Positions 50,851-60,021 of a DNA stretch of 64,000 nucleotides are shown in pieces. The stretch is from Microbacterium natoriense (GTDB lineage: Bacteria; Actinomycetota; Actinomycetes; Actinomycetales; Microbacteriaceae). Numbering within the stretch: the first letter of the stretch is position 1; each line of letters starts with the position of its first letter. The DNA lies in assembly GCF_030816295.1 (NCBI RefSeq), contig NZ_JAUSXV010000001.1:186001-250000 (forward strand), read 5' to 3'. The notes beneath the pieces were generated by a model that was not told where the DNA came from, did not search any database, and saw only the letters and a program-made list of their open reading frames with translations. Position numbers and translations under genes: made by a program.

Positions 50851-52193
50851 TGAGTAACCTCGCTGCAGACGTTTCGTCTCGCTCCGCGCGCTCAACCGCC
50901 AGCGAGCGCGCCAGGACCCTGTTCCGGTTCGCGACCGCCGGCTCCGTTGACGACGGCAAGTCGACGCTCGTCGGCCGACTGCTGCACGACGCGAAGGCGA
51001 TCCTCGCCGACCAGCTCGAGCAGGTCGCCGCGACCAGTCGCCAGCGCGGCTTCGCGCACGGCGAGTTCGACTTCGCCCTGCTCACAGACGGCCTGCGCGC
51101 CGAGCGCGAGCAGGGCATCACGATCGACGTGGCGTATCGCTACTTCGCGACCGACCGGCGCAGCTTCATCCTCGCCGACTGCCCCGGACACGTGCAGTAC
51201 ACGCGCAACATGGTCACCGGCTCCGCCACTGCCGACGCCGTGATCGTGCTCGTCGATGCACGCAAGGGCATCATCGAGCAGACCCGCCGCCACCTCGCCG
51301 TCGTCTCGCTGCTGCGCGTGGCCCACGTCGTCATCGCGGTCAACAAGATCGATCTGGTCGGCTTCGACGAGAACCGCTTCGTCGAGATCGAGCTCGAAGC
51401 GGCACGCGTCGCCGAGCAGCTGGGTCTGCCCGGCATCCACGTGCTGCCCGTCTCGGCTCTCGAGGGCGACAACATCGTCGATCGCTCCGAGCGCACGCCC
51501 TGGTATCAGGGCCCGACCCTGATCGATCTGCTCGAGTCGCTGCCCACCGCGGTCGAGATCGAAGACACCGCCGCCCCCTTCCGCCTGCCCGTGCAGCTCG
51601 TGCTGCGCCCGCAGGGCGGCCTGTCGCCCGAGATCGCCGACCCCGAGCGCTATCGCGACTTCCGCGGATTCGCCGGGCGGATCGCCGCGGGCACCGTGAG
51701 CGTCGGCGACTCCGTCGACGTGTTCCCCGGCGGACACTCCACCACGGTCACCGGCATCCACATCGCGGGGCAGGAGGCGGATGCAGCCACGGCCGCGCAG
51801 TCCGTGACCCTCACCCTCGCGGACCAGATCGATGCCGCACGCGGCGCCGTGATCGCCGCATCCGGCACCATCCCTGCCGGCCGCCGGGAGGCCGTCGTCG
51901 AGCTGTTCCAGCTCGACCCGCGTGCGACCACCGCCGGGAGCAAGGTCCTCGTCAAGCACGGCACTGCGACCGTGCAGGCGCTGATCGCCGAAGTGATCGA
52001 CCGACGCGACCTCGAGACGCTCGCCCATCACGACGCCGAGTCGCTCGCCGTGAACGAGATCGGGCGCGTGCGCCTGCGCTTCGCCGCGGACCTGCCGCTC
52101 GAGCCGTATGCGCAGAGCCGTGAAGGCGGCTCGCTCGTGCTCATCCACCCCGCCGACGGCGCGACGCTGGCCGCAGCGACCGTCGAGGACTGA
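50850..52193 (+). CDS. cysN: Sulfate adenylyltransferase large subunit (GTPase)
   Basis: The 447-residue EF-Tu-like GTPase has the P-loop 'GSVDDGKST' (31-39), 'REQGITIDVAYRYF' switch, DCPGH and NKID. Two beta-barrel domains follow. GTP hydrolysis drives APS formation by CysD. There is no fused APS kinase. Residues about 7-17 (VSSRSARSTA) come from another copy of repeat A. The ATG at 50850 shares a base with the cysD stop (TGATG). Confidence 0.95.
   Translation: MSNLAADVSSRSARSTASERARTLFRFATAGSVDDGKSTLVGRLLHDAKAILADQLEQVAATSRQRGFAHGEFDFALLTDGLRAEREQGITIDVAYRYFATDRRSFILADCPGHVQYTRNMVTGSATADAVIVLVDARKGIIEQTRRHLAVVSLLRVAHVVIAVNKIDLVGFDENRFVEIELEAARVAEQLGLPGIHVLPVSALEGDNIVDRSERTPWYQGPTLIDLLESLPTAVEIEDTAAPFRLPVQLVLRPQGGLSPEIADPERYRDFRGFAGRIAAGTVSVGDSVDVFPGGHSTTVTGIHIAGQEADAATAAQSVTLTLADQIDAARGAVIAASGTIPAGRREAVVELFQLDPRATTAGSKVLVKHGTATVQALIAEVIDRRDLETLAHHDAESLAVNEIGRVRLRFAADLPLEPYAQSREGGSLVLIHPADGATLAAATVED
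50869..50900. repeat. Dispersed repeat A, copy in the cysN N terminus
   Basis: ACGTTTCGTCTCGCTCCGCG then CGCTCAACCGCC. With the inverted copy at 49915-49954 it brackets most of cysD. Confidence 0.8.
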
Positions 52194-52229
52194 CCTGCAC
52201 CACCCATCACTCGCTAAGGAGGCGAAACC

Positions 52230-53303
52230 GTGAAGATCAACCGCACCACCACCGCTCTCACCGTCCTGGGACTCACCGCGATGATGCTCGCGGGCTGCGC
52301 CTCGGCATCCGCTGACCCGGGCTCGGGCGACGCGAAGGGCGACGACCTCGCCGAGGTGCGCCTCGGCTACTTCGCCAACGTCACGCACGCCCCCGCGCTG
52401 GTCGGTCTCTCCGAAGGGCTGTTCCAGGATGCTCTGGGCGACGTCGCGTTGAAGACCGAGGTCTTCAACGCCGGTCCGGCCGCGATCGAGGCGCTCTCCG
52501 CCGGTGCGATCGACGCGACCTACATCGGCCCGAATCCCGCGATCAACACCTTCATCCAGTCGGGCGGCGAGTCGGCGAACATCATCGCCGGCGCGACCTC
52601 CGGCGGCGCGGCGCTCGTCGTGAACGACAGCATCCAGAGCGTCGACGATCTCAAGGGCAAGAACATCGCGACCCCTCAGCTCGGCAATACGCAGGACGTG
52701 GCGCTGCGCAGCTGGCTCGCCGACGAAGGCTTCGAGACCTCGACCTCGGGCGGGGGCGACGTCACGATCACCCCGACCGAGAACGCGCAGACGCTGACGC
52801 TGTTCCAGGACGGCGGCGTCGACGGCGCGTGGCTCCCCGAGCCGTGGGTGTCGCGTCTGGTCGTCGAGGCGGGTGCGCACGTGCTCGTGAACGAGGCCGA
52901 TCTGTGGCCCGACGGGAACTTCCCGACCACGGTGCTGCTGGTGCGCAAGGACTTCGCGAAGGAGCACCCGGAGGTGGTCGACGAACTGCTCGAGGGCCAC
53001 ATCGCGTCTGTCGAGTGGCTCGACGAGCACGCCGACGAGGCGCCGGCCGTGATCAACGACGCGCTCGAGGAGGCGACGGGTAAGAAGCTCTCCGACGAGG
53101 TTCTTACGCGGGCGCTCGAGAACGTCACGTTCACGGTCGACCCGGTGGCCTCGACGTTCGAGACCCTCGTGGAGAACGGCCTCGCCGCGGGCACGCAGAA
53201 GGAGGGCTCGATCGACGGGCTCTTCGATCTGACCGCGCTGAACAAGCTCCTGAAGGATGCCGGCAAGGACACCGTCTCGGCCGCAGGGCTCGGGGAGGAC
53301 TGA
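52230..53303 (+). CDS. SsuA-like binding lipoprotein (sulfonate/sulfate-type importer)
   Basis: The 357 residues have a lipoprotein signal (MMLAGC, Cys23) and a NMT1/SsuA-type domain: 'EVRLGYFANVTHAPALVGLSEGLF', 'AGAIDATYIGPNPAINTFIQSGG' and 'DGAWLPEPWVSRL'. Relatives bind alkanesulfonates, taurine, nitrate or thiamine precursors. Its place inside the sulfate operon points to sulfate or sulfonate. The start is a GTG at 52230 behind a perfect TAAGGAGG. It overlaps the ATPase gene by 1 bp. Confidence 0.9.
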   Translation: MKINRTTTALTVLGLTAMMLAGCASASADPGSGDAKGDDLAEVRLGYFANVTHAPALVGLSEGLFQDALGDVALKTEVFNAGPAAIEALSAGAIDATYIGPNPAINTFIQSGGESANIIAGATSGGAALVVNDSIQSVDDLKGKNIATPQLGNTQDVALRSWLADEGFETSTSGGGDVTITPTENAQTLTLFQDGGVDGAWLPEPWVSRLVVEAGAHVLVNEADLWPDGNFPTTVLLVRKDFAKEHPEVVDELLEGHIASVEWLDEHADEAPAVINDALEEATGKKLSDEVLTRALENVTFTVDPVASTFETLVENGLAAGTQKEGSIDGLFDLTALNKLLKDAGKDTVSAAGLGED

Positions 53304-54181
53304 TGAGTGCGCCCGCGGGGCCCTTCGGCAAGCTCAGGGACCCAGGTCCCGGTGCCGCATCCGTGGCGCGGCTGACGCCGAGCTTCGACGGCGTCACGCC
53401 GCTTGCGGCGCCCGCGCCCGCCGTCGACCCCGCGGTGCGCATCTCGCACGTCACGAAGCGCTACGGTTCGGGCCCGATCGTCCTGGAGGATGTCTCCCTC
53501 GACATCGCCCCGGGCGAGTTCGTGTGCCTGCTCGGCGCCTCGGGCTGCGGAAAGTCGACGCTGCTGAACCTCATCGCAGGGCTCGAGCGCACCACCTCCG
53601 GCAGCATTCACCTCTCGGCTGGGTCCCTGAGCCCGTCGAAGGGCGGCGCCTCGGTGATGTTCCAGGAGTCCGCACTGATGCCGTGGCTCACCGCGCGGCA
53701 GAACGTCGAGCTCGCACTGCGACTGCGCGGTGTCCCTCGTGCGGAGCGGCGCGAGGAGGCCCTCCGTCTGCTGGCGACCGTGAACCTCGCGGAAGCCGGC
53801 GACAAGCGTCCGCACGAGCTCTCCGGCGGCATGCGTCAGCGCGTGGCCCTGGCCCGTGCCCTCGCGCAGGACCGCGACGTGCTGCTGATGGACGAGCCGT
53901 TCGCCGCTCTCGACGCGATCACCCGCGATCTGCTGCACGAGGAGCTCGAGCGCGTGTGGCGAGCCACCGGCCGCACGATCGTGTTCGTCACCCACAACGT
54001 GCGCGAGGCCGCTCGCCTCGGCCAGCGCGTGATCCTGCTCTCCAGCCGCCCCGGACGCGTCGCGGGCGAGTGGCGCATCGCGAACACCCTCGGCCGACGC
54101 ATCGAGTCGCCCGAGGTCGCGGCCCTCGCCACCGAGATCACCGCCGAGCTGCGGAAGGAGATCGCCCGCAATGCCTCTTGA
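53303..54181 (+). CDS. SsuB-like ABC importer ATPase
   Basis: The 292 residues contain Walker A 'LLGASGCGKST', signature LSGGMRQRVALARAL, Walker B DVLLMDEPFAALD and H-loop 'VTHNVREA'. Two copies of dispersed repeat B are read in frame: one at residues about 7-14 in an unusually long N terminus (GPFGKLRDPGPG), the other at about 107-114 (AGSLSPSKGG) in the variable loop before the Q-loop 'MFQESALMP'. The core motifs are unharmed. It overlaps the permease gene by 11 bp. Confidence 0.93.
   Translation: MSAPAGPFGKLRDPGPGAASVARLTPSFDGVTPLAAPAPAVDPAVRISHVTKRYGSGPIVLEDVSLDIAPGEFVCLLGASGCGKSTLLNLIAGLERTTSGSIHLSAGSLSPSKGGASVMFQESALMPWLTARQNVELALRLRGVPRAERREEALRLLATVNLAEAGDKRPHELSGGMRQRVALARALAQDRDVLLMDEPFAALDAITRDLLHEELERVWRATGRTIVFVTHNVREAARLGQRVILLSSRPGRVAGEWRIANTLGRRIESPEVAALATEITAELRKEIARNAS
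53321..53343. repeat. Dispersed repeat B, copy 1
   Basis: CCCTTCGGCAAGCTCAGGGA then CCC, near the 5' end of the ATPase gene. The inverse of copy 2 (53621-53643), 20 of 23 positions. Confidence 0.85.
53621..53643. repeat. Dispersed repeat B, copy 2 (inverted)
   Basis: GGGTCCCTGAGCCCGTCGAA then GGG, in the same ATPase gene, between Walker A and the Q-loop. Confidence 0.85.
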
Positions 54182-55076
54182 CTCCACGAAGATCTCCGCC
54201 GACGGCGACGCCTACGGAGATCTGGCGACGCTCTCGGCCGGTCTCGACCGCCTGCAGTCCGACGACGTGCAGCGCACTCCGCGATGGCGCGAGTTCCTGA
54301 GCAAGGCCCTACCGCCGATCGTGCTGCTGTTCGTGCTGCTGGGCGTGTGGCAGCTGTATGTCGTGATCGCGAACCCGCGCCCCGACAAGGCGCCGAGCCC
54401 GGCTGCCGTCGTCGGCGCTCTCGACGAGGCCTGGATGTCGGGGCGCCTGCAGGAGGCGGTCGCGACGAGCCTCGAGCGCGGTGTCATCGGCTTCCTGATC
54501 GCCATCGTGGTCGGCACCGCACTCGGGATGCTGCTCGCCGAGTGGAAGCTGCTGCGCCGCGCCGCGGGTCCGCTCATCTCAGGCCTCACCGTGCTGCCCT
54601 CCGTGGCATGGGTGCCCGCCGCGATCATCTGGTTCGCGCTCAGCGACGCAACCGCGTACTTCGTGATCCTGATGGGCGCGATCCCATCGATCGTGAACGG
54701 GCTGCTCTCGGGCATCGACCAGGTGCCGCCGCAGCTGCGCCGCGTGGGCATCGTGCTCGGCGCGAGCCGCTGGCAGCTCGCCACCTCCGTCACGTTGCCC
54801 GCGGCGCTCCCCGGCTACTTCGCGGGCCTGAAGCAGGGCTGGGCGTTCTCGTGGCGCTCCCTGATGGCGGCCGAGATCATCACCAGCGGTGGAACGATCG
54901 GCTTCGGCCTCGGCACGATGCTGAACCAGTCCCGTGAACTCGCCGACCTCGCAGGAGTCCTGGCCACGATCCTGCTCATCCTCGCCATCGGCATCGTGAT
55001 CGAGCTGGCCCTGTTCGGCCCGCTCGAGCGGCGGATGCTGCGCAACCGCGGACTGCTGCTGGGAGGCGGGCGATGA
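54171..55076 (+). CDS. SsuC-like ABC importer permease
   Basis: The 301-residue permease has a polar N-terminal tail of about 45 residues and six helices. The family coupling loop reads 'QVPPQLRRVGIVLGASRWQLATSVTLPAALPGYFAGLKQGWAFSWRSLMAAEI'. It forms the channel for the SsuA-like binding protein. It overlaps the ATPase gene and, by 4 bp, the methyltransferase gene. Confidence 0.93.
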   Translation: MPLDSTKISADGDAYGDLATLSAGLDRLQSDDVQRTPRWREFLSKALPPIVLLFVLLGVWQLYVVIANPRPDKAPSPAAVVGALDEAWMSGRLQEAVATSLERGVIGFLIAIVVGTALGMLLAEWKLLRRAAGPLISGLTVLPSVAWVPAAIIWFALSDATAYFVILMGAIPSIVNGLLSGIDQVPPQLRRVGIVLGASRWQLATSVTLPAALPGYFAGLKQGWAFSWRSLMAAEIITSGGTIGFGLGTMLNQSRELADLAGVLATILLILAIGIVIELALFGPLERRMLRNRGLLLGGGR

Positions 55077-55993
55077 CCGGACACGTCACGCTCGTCGGTG
55101 CGGGACCAGGCGACGCCGGGCTCCTGACCGTGCGAGGTCTGAAGGCCCTGCAGAACGCCGACGTGATCGTCGCCGACCGGCTCGGCGCCCGCGCGGTGCT
55201 CGAACAGCTCGCGGCCGAAGGCGTCGTGCTGTCAGCTGAAGTCATCGATGTCGGCAAGCTGCCGGGGCACCATCCCGTGCCCCAGGACGGCATCAACGAG
55301 CTGCTCGTCGAACTCGCCGCCGCGGGCAGGAACGTCGTGCGACTCAAGGGCGGCGACCCGTTCGTGTTCGGCCGCGGCCGCGAAGAGCAGCTGTTCTGCG
55401 AACAGCGCGGCATCCCGGTCGACGTCGTCCCCGGCGTCACGAGCGCCATCTCGGTGCCTGCCGTCGCCGGCATCCCGCTCACCCATCGCGGTGTCGCCAC
55501 GTCGTTCACGGTCCTCAGCGGCCACGACCAGATCGATCGGGTGCCCGGCGGAGGCGACCACACGGTCGTCCTGCTGATGGGCGTCAACACGCTCGGGCAC
55601 TCGGCTCACGTGCTCGCAGCCGGGGCCCGAGGCGCCGACTGCCCAGTCGCGATCATCGAAGACGGCTACGGTGCGACCCAGCGCGTGACGATCGGCACGC
55701 TCGGAACGATCACCGGGATCGCTGCCGCCCGACAGGTGCGCTCCCCCGCGGTCATCGTCATCGGCGACGTCGTGCGGTTGAGCCCGCACGCAGCCGGACG
55801 ATCCACGGATGCGGTGACGATTCACGGAGCATCTTCCGTGAATCCCCCGTCCATCGTCGCCGGCTCCGCAGATCGTCTCTCCTCGAATGCGGATGCCGCG
55901 CCCAAACCTCGCTGGACCGATGCCCTCACCGCGGGCCTCGCCGTCGACACCGGACTCGTCCAGGTCGTCGAGACCTCCCTCACCTCCCGCTGA
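55073..55993 (+). CDS. cobA: Uroporphyrinogen-III C-methyltransferase (siroheme synthesis)
   Basis: The 306-residue SUMT has 'VTLVGAGPGDAGLLTVRGLKALQNADVIVADRL', 'RLKGGDPFVFGRGREEQLFCEQRGIPVDVVPGVTSAISVPAVAGIPLTHRG' and 'VLLMGVNTLG', all strong family motifs. It methylates uroporphyrinogen III to precorrin-2, the precursor of siroheme. A separate oxidase domain (CysG N-terminal) is not fused and not seen nearby. The last 65 or so residues are an Ala/Ser/Pro-rich extension beyond the usual end and contain a DNA palindrome at 55819-55844. It overlaps the permease by 4 bp. Confidence 0.93.
   Translation: MTGHVTLVGAGPGDAGLLTVRGLKALQNADVIVADRLGARAVLEQLAAEGVVLSAEVIDVGKLPGHHPVPQDGINELLVELAAAGRNVVRLKGGDPFVFGRGREEQLFCEQRGIPVDVVPGVTSAISVPAVAGIPLTHRGVATSFTVLSGHDQIDRVPGGGDHTVVLLMGVNTLGHSAHVLAAGARGADCPVAIIEDGYGATQRVTIGTLGTITGIAAARQVRSPAVIVIGDVVRLSPHAAGRSTDAVTIHGASSVNPPSIVAGSADRLSSNADAAPKPRWTDALTAGLAVDTGLVQVVETSLTSR
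55819..55844. repeat. Perfect hairpin inside the cobA tail
   Basis: GATTCACGGA (55819-55828), six-base loop, TCCGTGAATC (55835-55844). It falls where the protein leaves the conserved methyltransferase fold. Confidence 0.75.
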
Positions 55994-56012
55994 ATCACCG
56001 AAAGACCAGGCC

Positions 56013-57461
56013 ATGTCAACGACCTCTCTGTCCCTGCGCGTCGCAATCGTCGGCGCCGGGCCCGCCGGCATCTACGCGGGCAATCTGCTCGCCAACGCCG
56101 TCAAGGAGCGCGGCGGTCGCGTCGAGATCGACCTGTTCGAGTCGCTCCCCGCGCCTTACGGCCTCATCCGCTACGGCGTCGCACCCGACCACCCCCGCAT
56201 CAAGGGCATCGTGAACTCTCTGCACGAGATGCTCGACGCGTTCCCCGAGACCGCAGACGGTGACGCTTCGACAGGCTCAGCGACCCAGACCGCGAGTCGA
56301 CGCACGATCCGCTTCGTCGGCAACGTCGAGGTGGGCCGCGACATCTCTCTCGACGAGCTGCGCGAACGCTACCACGCCGTGATCCTCGCCACCGGCGCCA
56401 TCCGCGACGCGGCTCTCGACATCCCCGGTGTCGACCTGCCCGGCTCCTACGGCGCCGCCGACTTCGTGGCGTGGTTCGACGGCCACCCCGACGTCGCCCG
56501 CACCTGGCCGCTCGAGGCCTCGTCTGTCGCCGTGATCGGCAACGGCAACGTCGCCCTCGACGTCGCCCGCGTGCTCGCGAAGCATCCCGTCGACCTGCGC
56601 ACCACCGAGATCCCCGACAACGTGCTCGAGGGGCTGGAGTCCTCCGCCGTCACCGACGTGCACGTGTTCGGTCGCCGCGGACCCGCCGACATCAAGTTCA
56701 CGCCGATCGAGCTCCGCGAACTCGGAGAGGTGAACGACGTCGACATCGTGCTGCACGACGAGGACTTCGACGGCGTCGACCCCGCATCCGCCACCAACAA
56801 CCAGCTCAAGGTCATGCTGCGCACCCTGAACAGCTGGCGCGAGCGCCCCGCCGGCACGGCGTCGCGCCGCCTGCACCTGCACTTCTGGCACGCCCCCGTG
56901 GAGATCACGGGCGACGGCAAGGTCGAGAGCATCCGCTTCGAGAGGACGGCGTTCGTCAAGAGCGAGACGGATGCCGAGGGCGCCCTCGTGCGCACCGGCG
57001 AGTTCCGCGACTACGACGTGCAGGCCGTCTACCGGGCCGTGGGCTACTACGGCACCCGTGTCGTGGACGCTCCTTTCGACGAAGCCCGCGGCGTCGTTCC
57101 GAACGAGGCCGGGCGCGTCGAGGCCGAACCCGGCCTGTACGCGACCGGATGGATCAAGCGCGGCCCGGTCGGTCTGATCGGCCACACCAAATCCGACGCT
57201 CTGGAGACGATCACCAACCTCGTGGCGGATGCCGAGGCCGGGCTCCTCACCGCCCCGACATCCGACGAGGACGTCCTCGATGTGCTCGACGCGGGCGGCA
57301 CCGAGTACACGACGTGGGACGGCTGGCTCGCCCTCGACGCCCACGAGCGCGCTCTCGGAGAGAACCACCGGCACACGCGCGAGCGCGTCAAGGTCGTCCC
57401 CCGCGACGAGCAGGTCGCGGTCTCCCGCGACGCCGAACACGAGAGCGCTCTCGCCCGATGA
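56013..57461 (+). CDS. fprA: Ferredoxin-NADP reductase (FprA/adrenodoxin-reductase type)
   Basis: The 482-residue flavoprotein has the FAD motif '[17 protein letters not shown]', then '[21 protein letters not shown]', typical of the FprA group. The NADP-binding '[17 protein letters not shown]' and '[18 protein letters not shown]' follow. It would pass electrons from NADPH to the ferredoxin for sulfite reduction. Residues about 84-92 (DASTGSATQ) derive from a dispersed repeat B copy. The ATG at 56013 gives the family N terminus. It overlaps the ferredoxin gene by 4 bp. Confidence 0.93.
   Translation: MSTTSLSLRVAIVGAGPAGIYAGNLLANAVKERGGRVEIDLFESLPAPYGLIRYGVAPDHPRIKGIVNSLHEMLDAFPETADGDASTGSATQTASRRTIRFVGNVEVGRDISLDELRERYHAVILATGAIRDAALDIPGVDLPGSYGAADFVAWFDGHPDVARTWPLEASSVAVIGNGNVALDVARVLAKHPVDLRTTEIPDNVLEGLESSAVTDVHVFGRRGPADIKFTPIELRELGEVNDVDIVLHDEDFDGVDPASATNNQLKVMLRTLNSWRERPAGTASRRLHLHFWHAPVEITGDGKVESIRFERTAFVKSETDAEGALVRTGEFRDYDVQAVYRAVGYYGTRVVDAPFDEARGVVPNEAGRVEAEPGLYATGWIKRGPVGLIGHTKSDALETITNLVADAEAGLLTAPTSDEDVLDVLDAGGTEYTTWDGWLALDAHERALGENHRHTRERVKVVPRDEQVAVSRDAEHESALAR
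56264..56286. repeat. Dispersed repeat B, copy 3
   Basis: CGCTTCGACAGGCTCAGCGA then CCC, in frame in a surface loop of the ferredoxin reductase. Confidence 0.8.
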
Positions 57462-57787
57462 CCTACGTCATCGCGCTTCCGTGTGTCGATGTGAAGGATC
57501 GTGCCTGCATCGACGAGTGCCCCGTGGACTGCATCTATGAGGGTGAACGTTCGTTGTACATCCATCCGGATGAGTGCGTGGACTGCGGGGCGTGCGAGCC
57601 GGTGTGTCCGGTCGAGGCGATCTACTACGAGGATGATCTGCCTGAGGAATGGGCGGACTACTACAAGGCGAACGTGGAGTTCTTCGACGAGATCGGCTCG
57701 CCCGGTGGCGCGGCCAAGACCGGCGTCATCGCCTTCGACCACCCGATCATCGCCGCCCTCCCGCCCCAGGACGGCGGTCATGACTGA
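57458..57787 (+). CDS. fdxA: Ferredoxin, FdxA type
   Basis: The 109-residue protein has an N-terminal cluster site (C9, '[15 protein letters not shown]') and a second '[17 protein letters not shown]'. A long acidic C-terminal region follows, as in the actinobacterial 7Fe ferredoxins. It is the likely electron donor for the sulfite reductase and the partner of the reductase encoded just upstream (4-bp overlap). Its codons use more A/T in third position than the neighbours (GAT, GAG, TGT, CAT), notable for such a short gene. It overlaps the next gene by 8 bp. Confidence 0.95.
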   Translation: MTYVIALPCVDVKDRACIDECPVDCIYEGERSLYIHPDECVDCGACEPVCPVEAIYYEDDLPEEWADYYKANVEFFDEIGSPGGAAKTGVIAFDHPIIAALPPQDGGHD

Positions 57788-58703
57788 GCCCTACGACGTC
57801 CTCATCGTCGGCGGCGGGCCCGCAGGACTGTCTGCCGCGCTGAACCTCGGCCGTTCGCTCGTGCGCGTGCTCGTCGTCGACGCCGACCGGCCTCGCAACG
57901 CCGCGACGCTGAACTCGCACGGCTTCCTCACGCGCGACGGTGTTCCCCCGCACGAGCTGCGCAAGATCGCGCGGCAGGAGCTCGCGGCCTATCCGAACGT
58001 CGCGATCCGCTCGCGCGTGAAGGTGACATCCCTCGCGCAGAGCCTCGGCGGGTTCACCGCTGGCATCGGCCGCACCACGTCCACCGAGACCGTGTCGGCA
58101 CGCTCGGTGCTGCTCGCGACAGGTCTGCGCGAGACGCTCCCCGACGTGCCGAACCTGCGCGGCTTCTACGGCATGAGCCTGTTCAGCTGCGCGGCCTGCG
58201 ACGCCTGGGAGCTCCGCGGCCGCCGCATGGCGCTGATCGGAGAGTCCGCGGATCTCGCCGACCGCGCTCGACTGATCGGCCGCTGGACCGAGAGTGTCAC
58301 CGTGTTCACGAACGGCTCAGACGTCGTCACCACGGCAGAGGAGGCGGAGCTCGCCGCCGCCGGGGTGAACGTGCTGCGGCATCCGATCGTCGAGCTCGTC
58401 GGTGAGCGCGGACGCCTCGAGGCGATCCGCCTCGCCGACGGCAGCCTCTTCGAGGTCGAGGGCGGTTTCGTGCGTCCGGAGTGGGAGACCGACCTTTCGT
58501 TCCTCGACGGGTTCGCGGCATCCGTCGATCGACACGGCCACCTCGTGACCGACCGATCGGGGCGCACCGACGTCCCCGGTCTGTACGCCGCCGGTGACGC
58601 CGCGGCTCCCGGCCCGCAGCAGCTCATCGTCGCGGCCGGCGCCGGCGCCCGCGTCGCCGCCGTGATCGTGCACGACACGATCGGCGTCGCGACCGCGCAC
58701 TGA
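57780..58703 (+). CDS. Thioredoxin-reductase-like FAD/NAD(P) oxidoreductase
   Basis: This 307-residue flavoprotein has '[30 protein letters not shown]' at the N terminus and '[24 protein letters not shown]' in the middle. A CxxC pair sits in '[14 protein letters not shown]', and '[27 protein letters not shown]' comes near the end. The CAAC pair stands where TrxB has CATC, so it may reduce a thioredoxin or another disulfide. A thioredoxin system feeds APS reductase, which would fit the operon. The NADPH site lacks the clear GGGxSA of TrxB ('[12 protein letters not shown]'), so the donor may differ. Confidence 0.82.
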   Translation: MTEPYDVLIVGGGPAGLSAALNLGRSLVRVLVVDADRPRNAATLNSHGFLTRDGVPPHELRKIARQELAAYPNVAIRSRVKVTSLAQSLGGFTAGIGRTTSTETVSARSVLLATGLRETLPDVPNLRGFYGMSLFSCAACDAWELRGRRMALIGESADLADRARLIGRWTESVTVFTNGSDVVTTAEEAELAAAGVNVLRHPIVELVGERGRLEAIRLADGSLFEVEGGFVRPEWETDLSFLDGFAASVDRHGHLVTDRSGRTDVPGLYAAGDAAAPGPQQLIVAAGAGARVAAVIVHDTIGVATAH

Positions 58704-58742
58704 CCCTCTCCTCGGGGGCGCATCAGGGATAGGCTGACCGGC

Positions 58743-59405
58743 ATGACGCGTACATCGGGGGGCCGTCTCGCCGCGGCGATCGTCGTGGGACTCGCCGTGC
58801 TGCCGCTGAGCGGCTGCCTGTACGCGCAGATCCCCGAGCACCCGACGATCGTCGACTACGAGCCCGTCCCGACCGATGAGCCGACCGACGAGCCGGCGAC
58901 CGGACTTCCGACCTCGATGAGCTTCGCGGACGGCGCGGACCTTCCGTCCACCGCATACGTCGAGTGGGGCGACGGCTTCTTCGCCGATGACGGGTGGAAG
59001 GTCACCAAAGCCGACGACGGCAACGGCGGATGGGCCTACGGCACCGTGGACGACGTGTGCATCGCACAGTTCTGGCAAGGCGACATCTCGAGCCTGCCGC
59101 TCGTCCCCGGCGACGACAGCGCCAGCTCCGACGCGCTGCTGGCGTACGTGCTCGGCAATTCGACCGCGGCGGAGGTCACGCCTCTCGCCGACACGGTGAC
59201 GCTCGGATACGGAGCCGGAGGCGACCCGTCACTCGAAGCGCGGCAGGTGGTCGGTGCAGACAGCGGACGCGACTGGTACATCACCGCGCGCGCCTTCACG
59301 GCGACCGGCTACGGCGTGTACCTCATCACGGACTGCACGGGCGGCGACGTCGCCGCGACCTTCGCCGAGGTCGTCGAGAAGAACCCGGTCGTCATCACCG
59401 GGTGA
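58743..59405 (+). CDS. Hypothetical lipoprotein
   Basis: The 220-residue protein has a signal and lipobox (LPLSGC, Cys26), a Pro/Thr/Glu-rich linker (DEPTDEPATG), and a soluble domain of about 160 residues with two cysteines ('DDVCIAQFW', 'ITDCTGG') that could pair. No family recognised. TAGGCT (58730-58735) lies seven bases before the ATG with no ribosome site, so the message is probably leaderless. It may interact with cell-wall or membrane components. Confidence 0.75.
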   Translation: MTRTSGGRLAAAIVVGLAVLPLSGCLYAQIPEHPTIVDYEPVPTDEPTDEPATGLPTSMSFADGADLPSTAYVEWGDGFFADDGWKVTKADDGNGGWAYGTVDDVCIAQFWQGDISSLPLVPGDDSASSDALLAYVLGNSTAAEVTPLADTVTLGYGAGGDPSLEARQVVGADSGRDWYITARAFTATGYGVYLITDCTGGDVAATFAEVVEKNPVVITG

Positions 59406-59420
59406 GGCGCCGAACGGGGC

Positions 59421-59903
59421 TCAGCCGCAGGAGCAGGGGGCGGAGCCGCCGCCGGGCGGACCCACCAGCAGCAGGATGACGTAGAGCGCGACGACGGCGA
59501 TCGCGATGAGCGCGCCGAGCACCCACGGCCGTCGCAGGAACCAGCGCATCAGCCTGTCGAACCAGGTGCGGTCGCGCGGGTCGTCGCTCGCGTCCAGACG
59601 CCAGTCGCCCGCGAGGCGGCCGGTGCGGTGCAACCAGATCTCCATCGGGATCGTCGCGTAGGGGACGACCGCACTCGCGACGGCGAGCACGGCGGTTCCG
59701 GCATGCCAGCGGTTGTTGAGCGCGACGAGGATCGCCGTCGCGCCGTAGGCGAGGAAGACGAAACCGTGGATGCCGCCGCCGATCGTGACCACGATTCCGG
59801 GCGCTCCGGCAGCGCGGGCGATGAGCGCGGCGATGAGGATCGTCCAGGTGATCGCCTCGGCGATCGCCAGCGCGCGATAGAGGCGGGAGGGCTGAGTGAA
59901 CAC
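59421..59903 (-). CDS. DUF3817 membrane protein
   Basis: The 160-residue protein has four predicted helices. 'RLYRALAIAEAITWTILI' and 'GGGIHGFVFLAYGATAILVAL' are typical of DUF3817, and it ends with an unusual 'GGGSAPCSCG' tail. Function unknown. The start is a GTG at 59903 with AGGAG upstream; an earlier start would add a segment with no family character. It diverges from the AraC-type regulator. Confidence 0.85.
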   Translation of the reverse strand: MFTQPSRLYRALAIAEAITWTILIAALIARAAGAPGIVVTIGGGIHGFVFLAYGATAILVALNNRWHAGTAVLAVASAVVPYATIPMEIWLHRTGRLAGDWRLDASDDPRDRTWFDRLMRWFLRRPWVLGALIAIAVVALYVILLLVGPPGGGSAPCSCG

Positions 59904-60021
59904 GGTGCTCCTGAGGTCGGGGGGGTTCCACGCTAGGCGGAGATGCGGCATCCGGAATCCATCGAACGGTTGACACGCCCGTCCGCGGAATAGGCGGAGG
60001 CCTCCCGACGTTGCCGAAGGC

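Noticed and set aside
50892..53030. Long minus-strand open frame opposite cysN and the SsuA-like gene
   Set aside because: It spans two well-supported genes and the gap between them, with no family motif.
53303..54181. ATPase gene disrupted by repeat insertions
   Set aside because: The repeats are in frame and all nucleotide-binding motifs follow in order, so it reads as functional.
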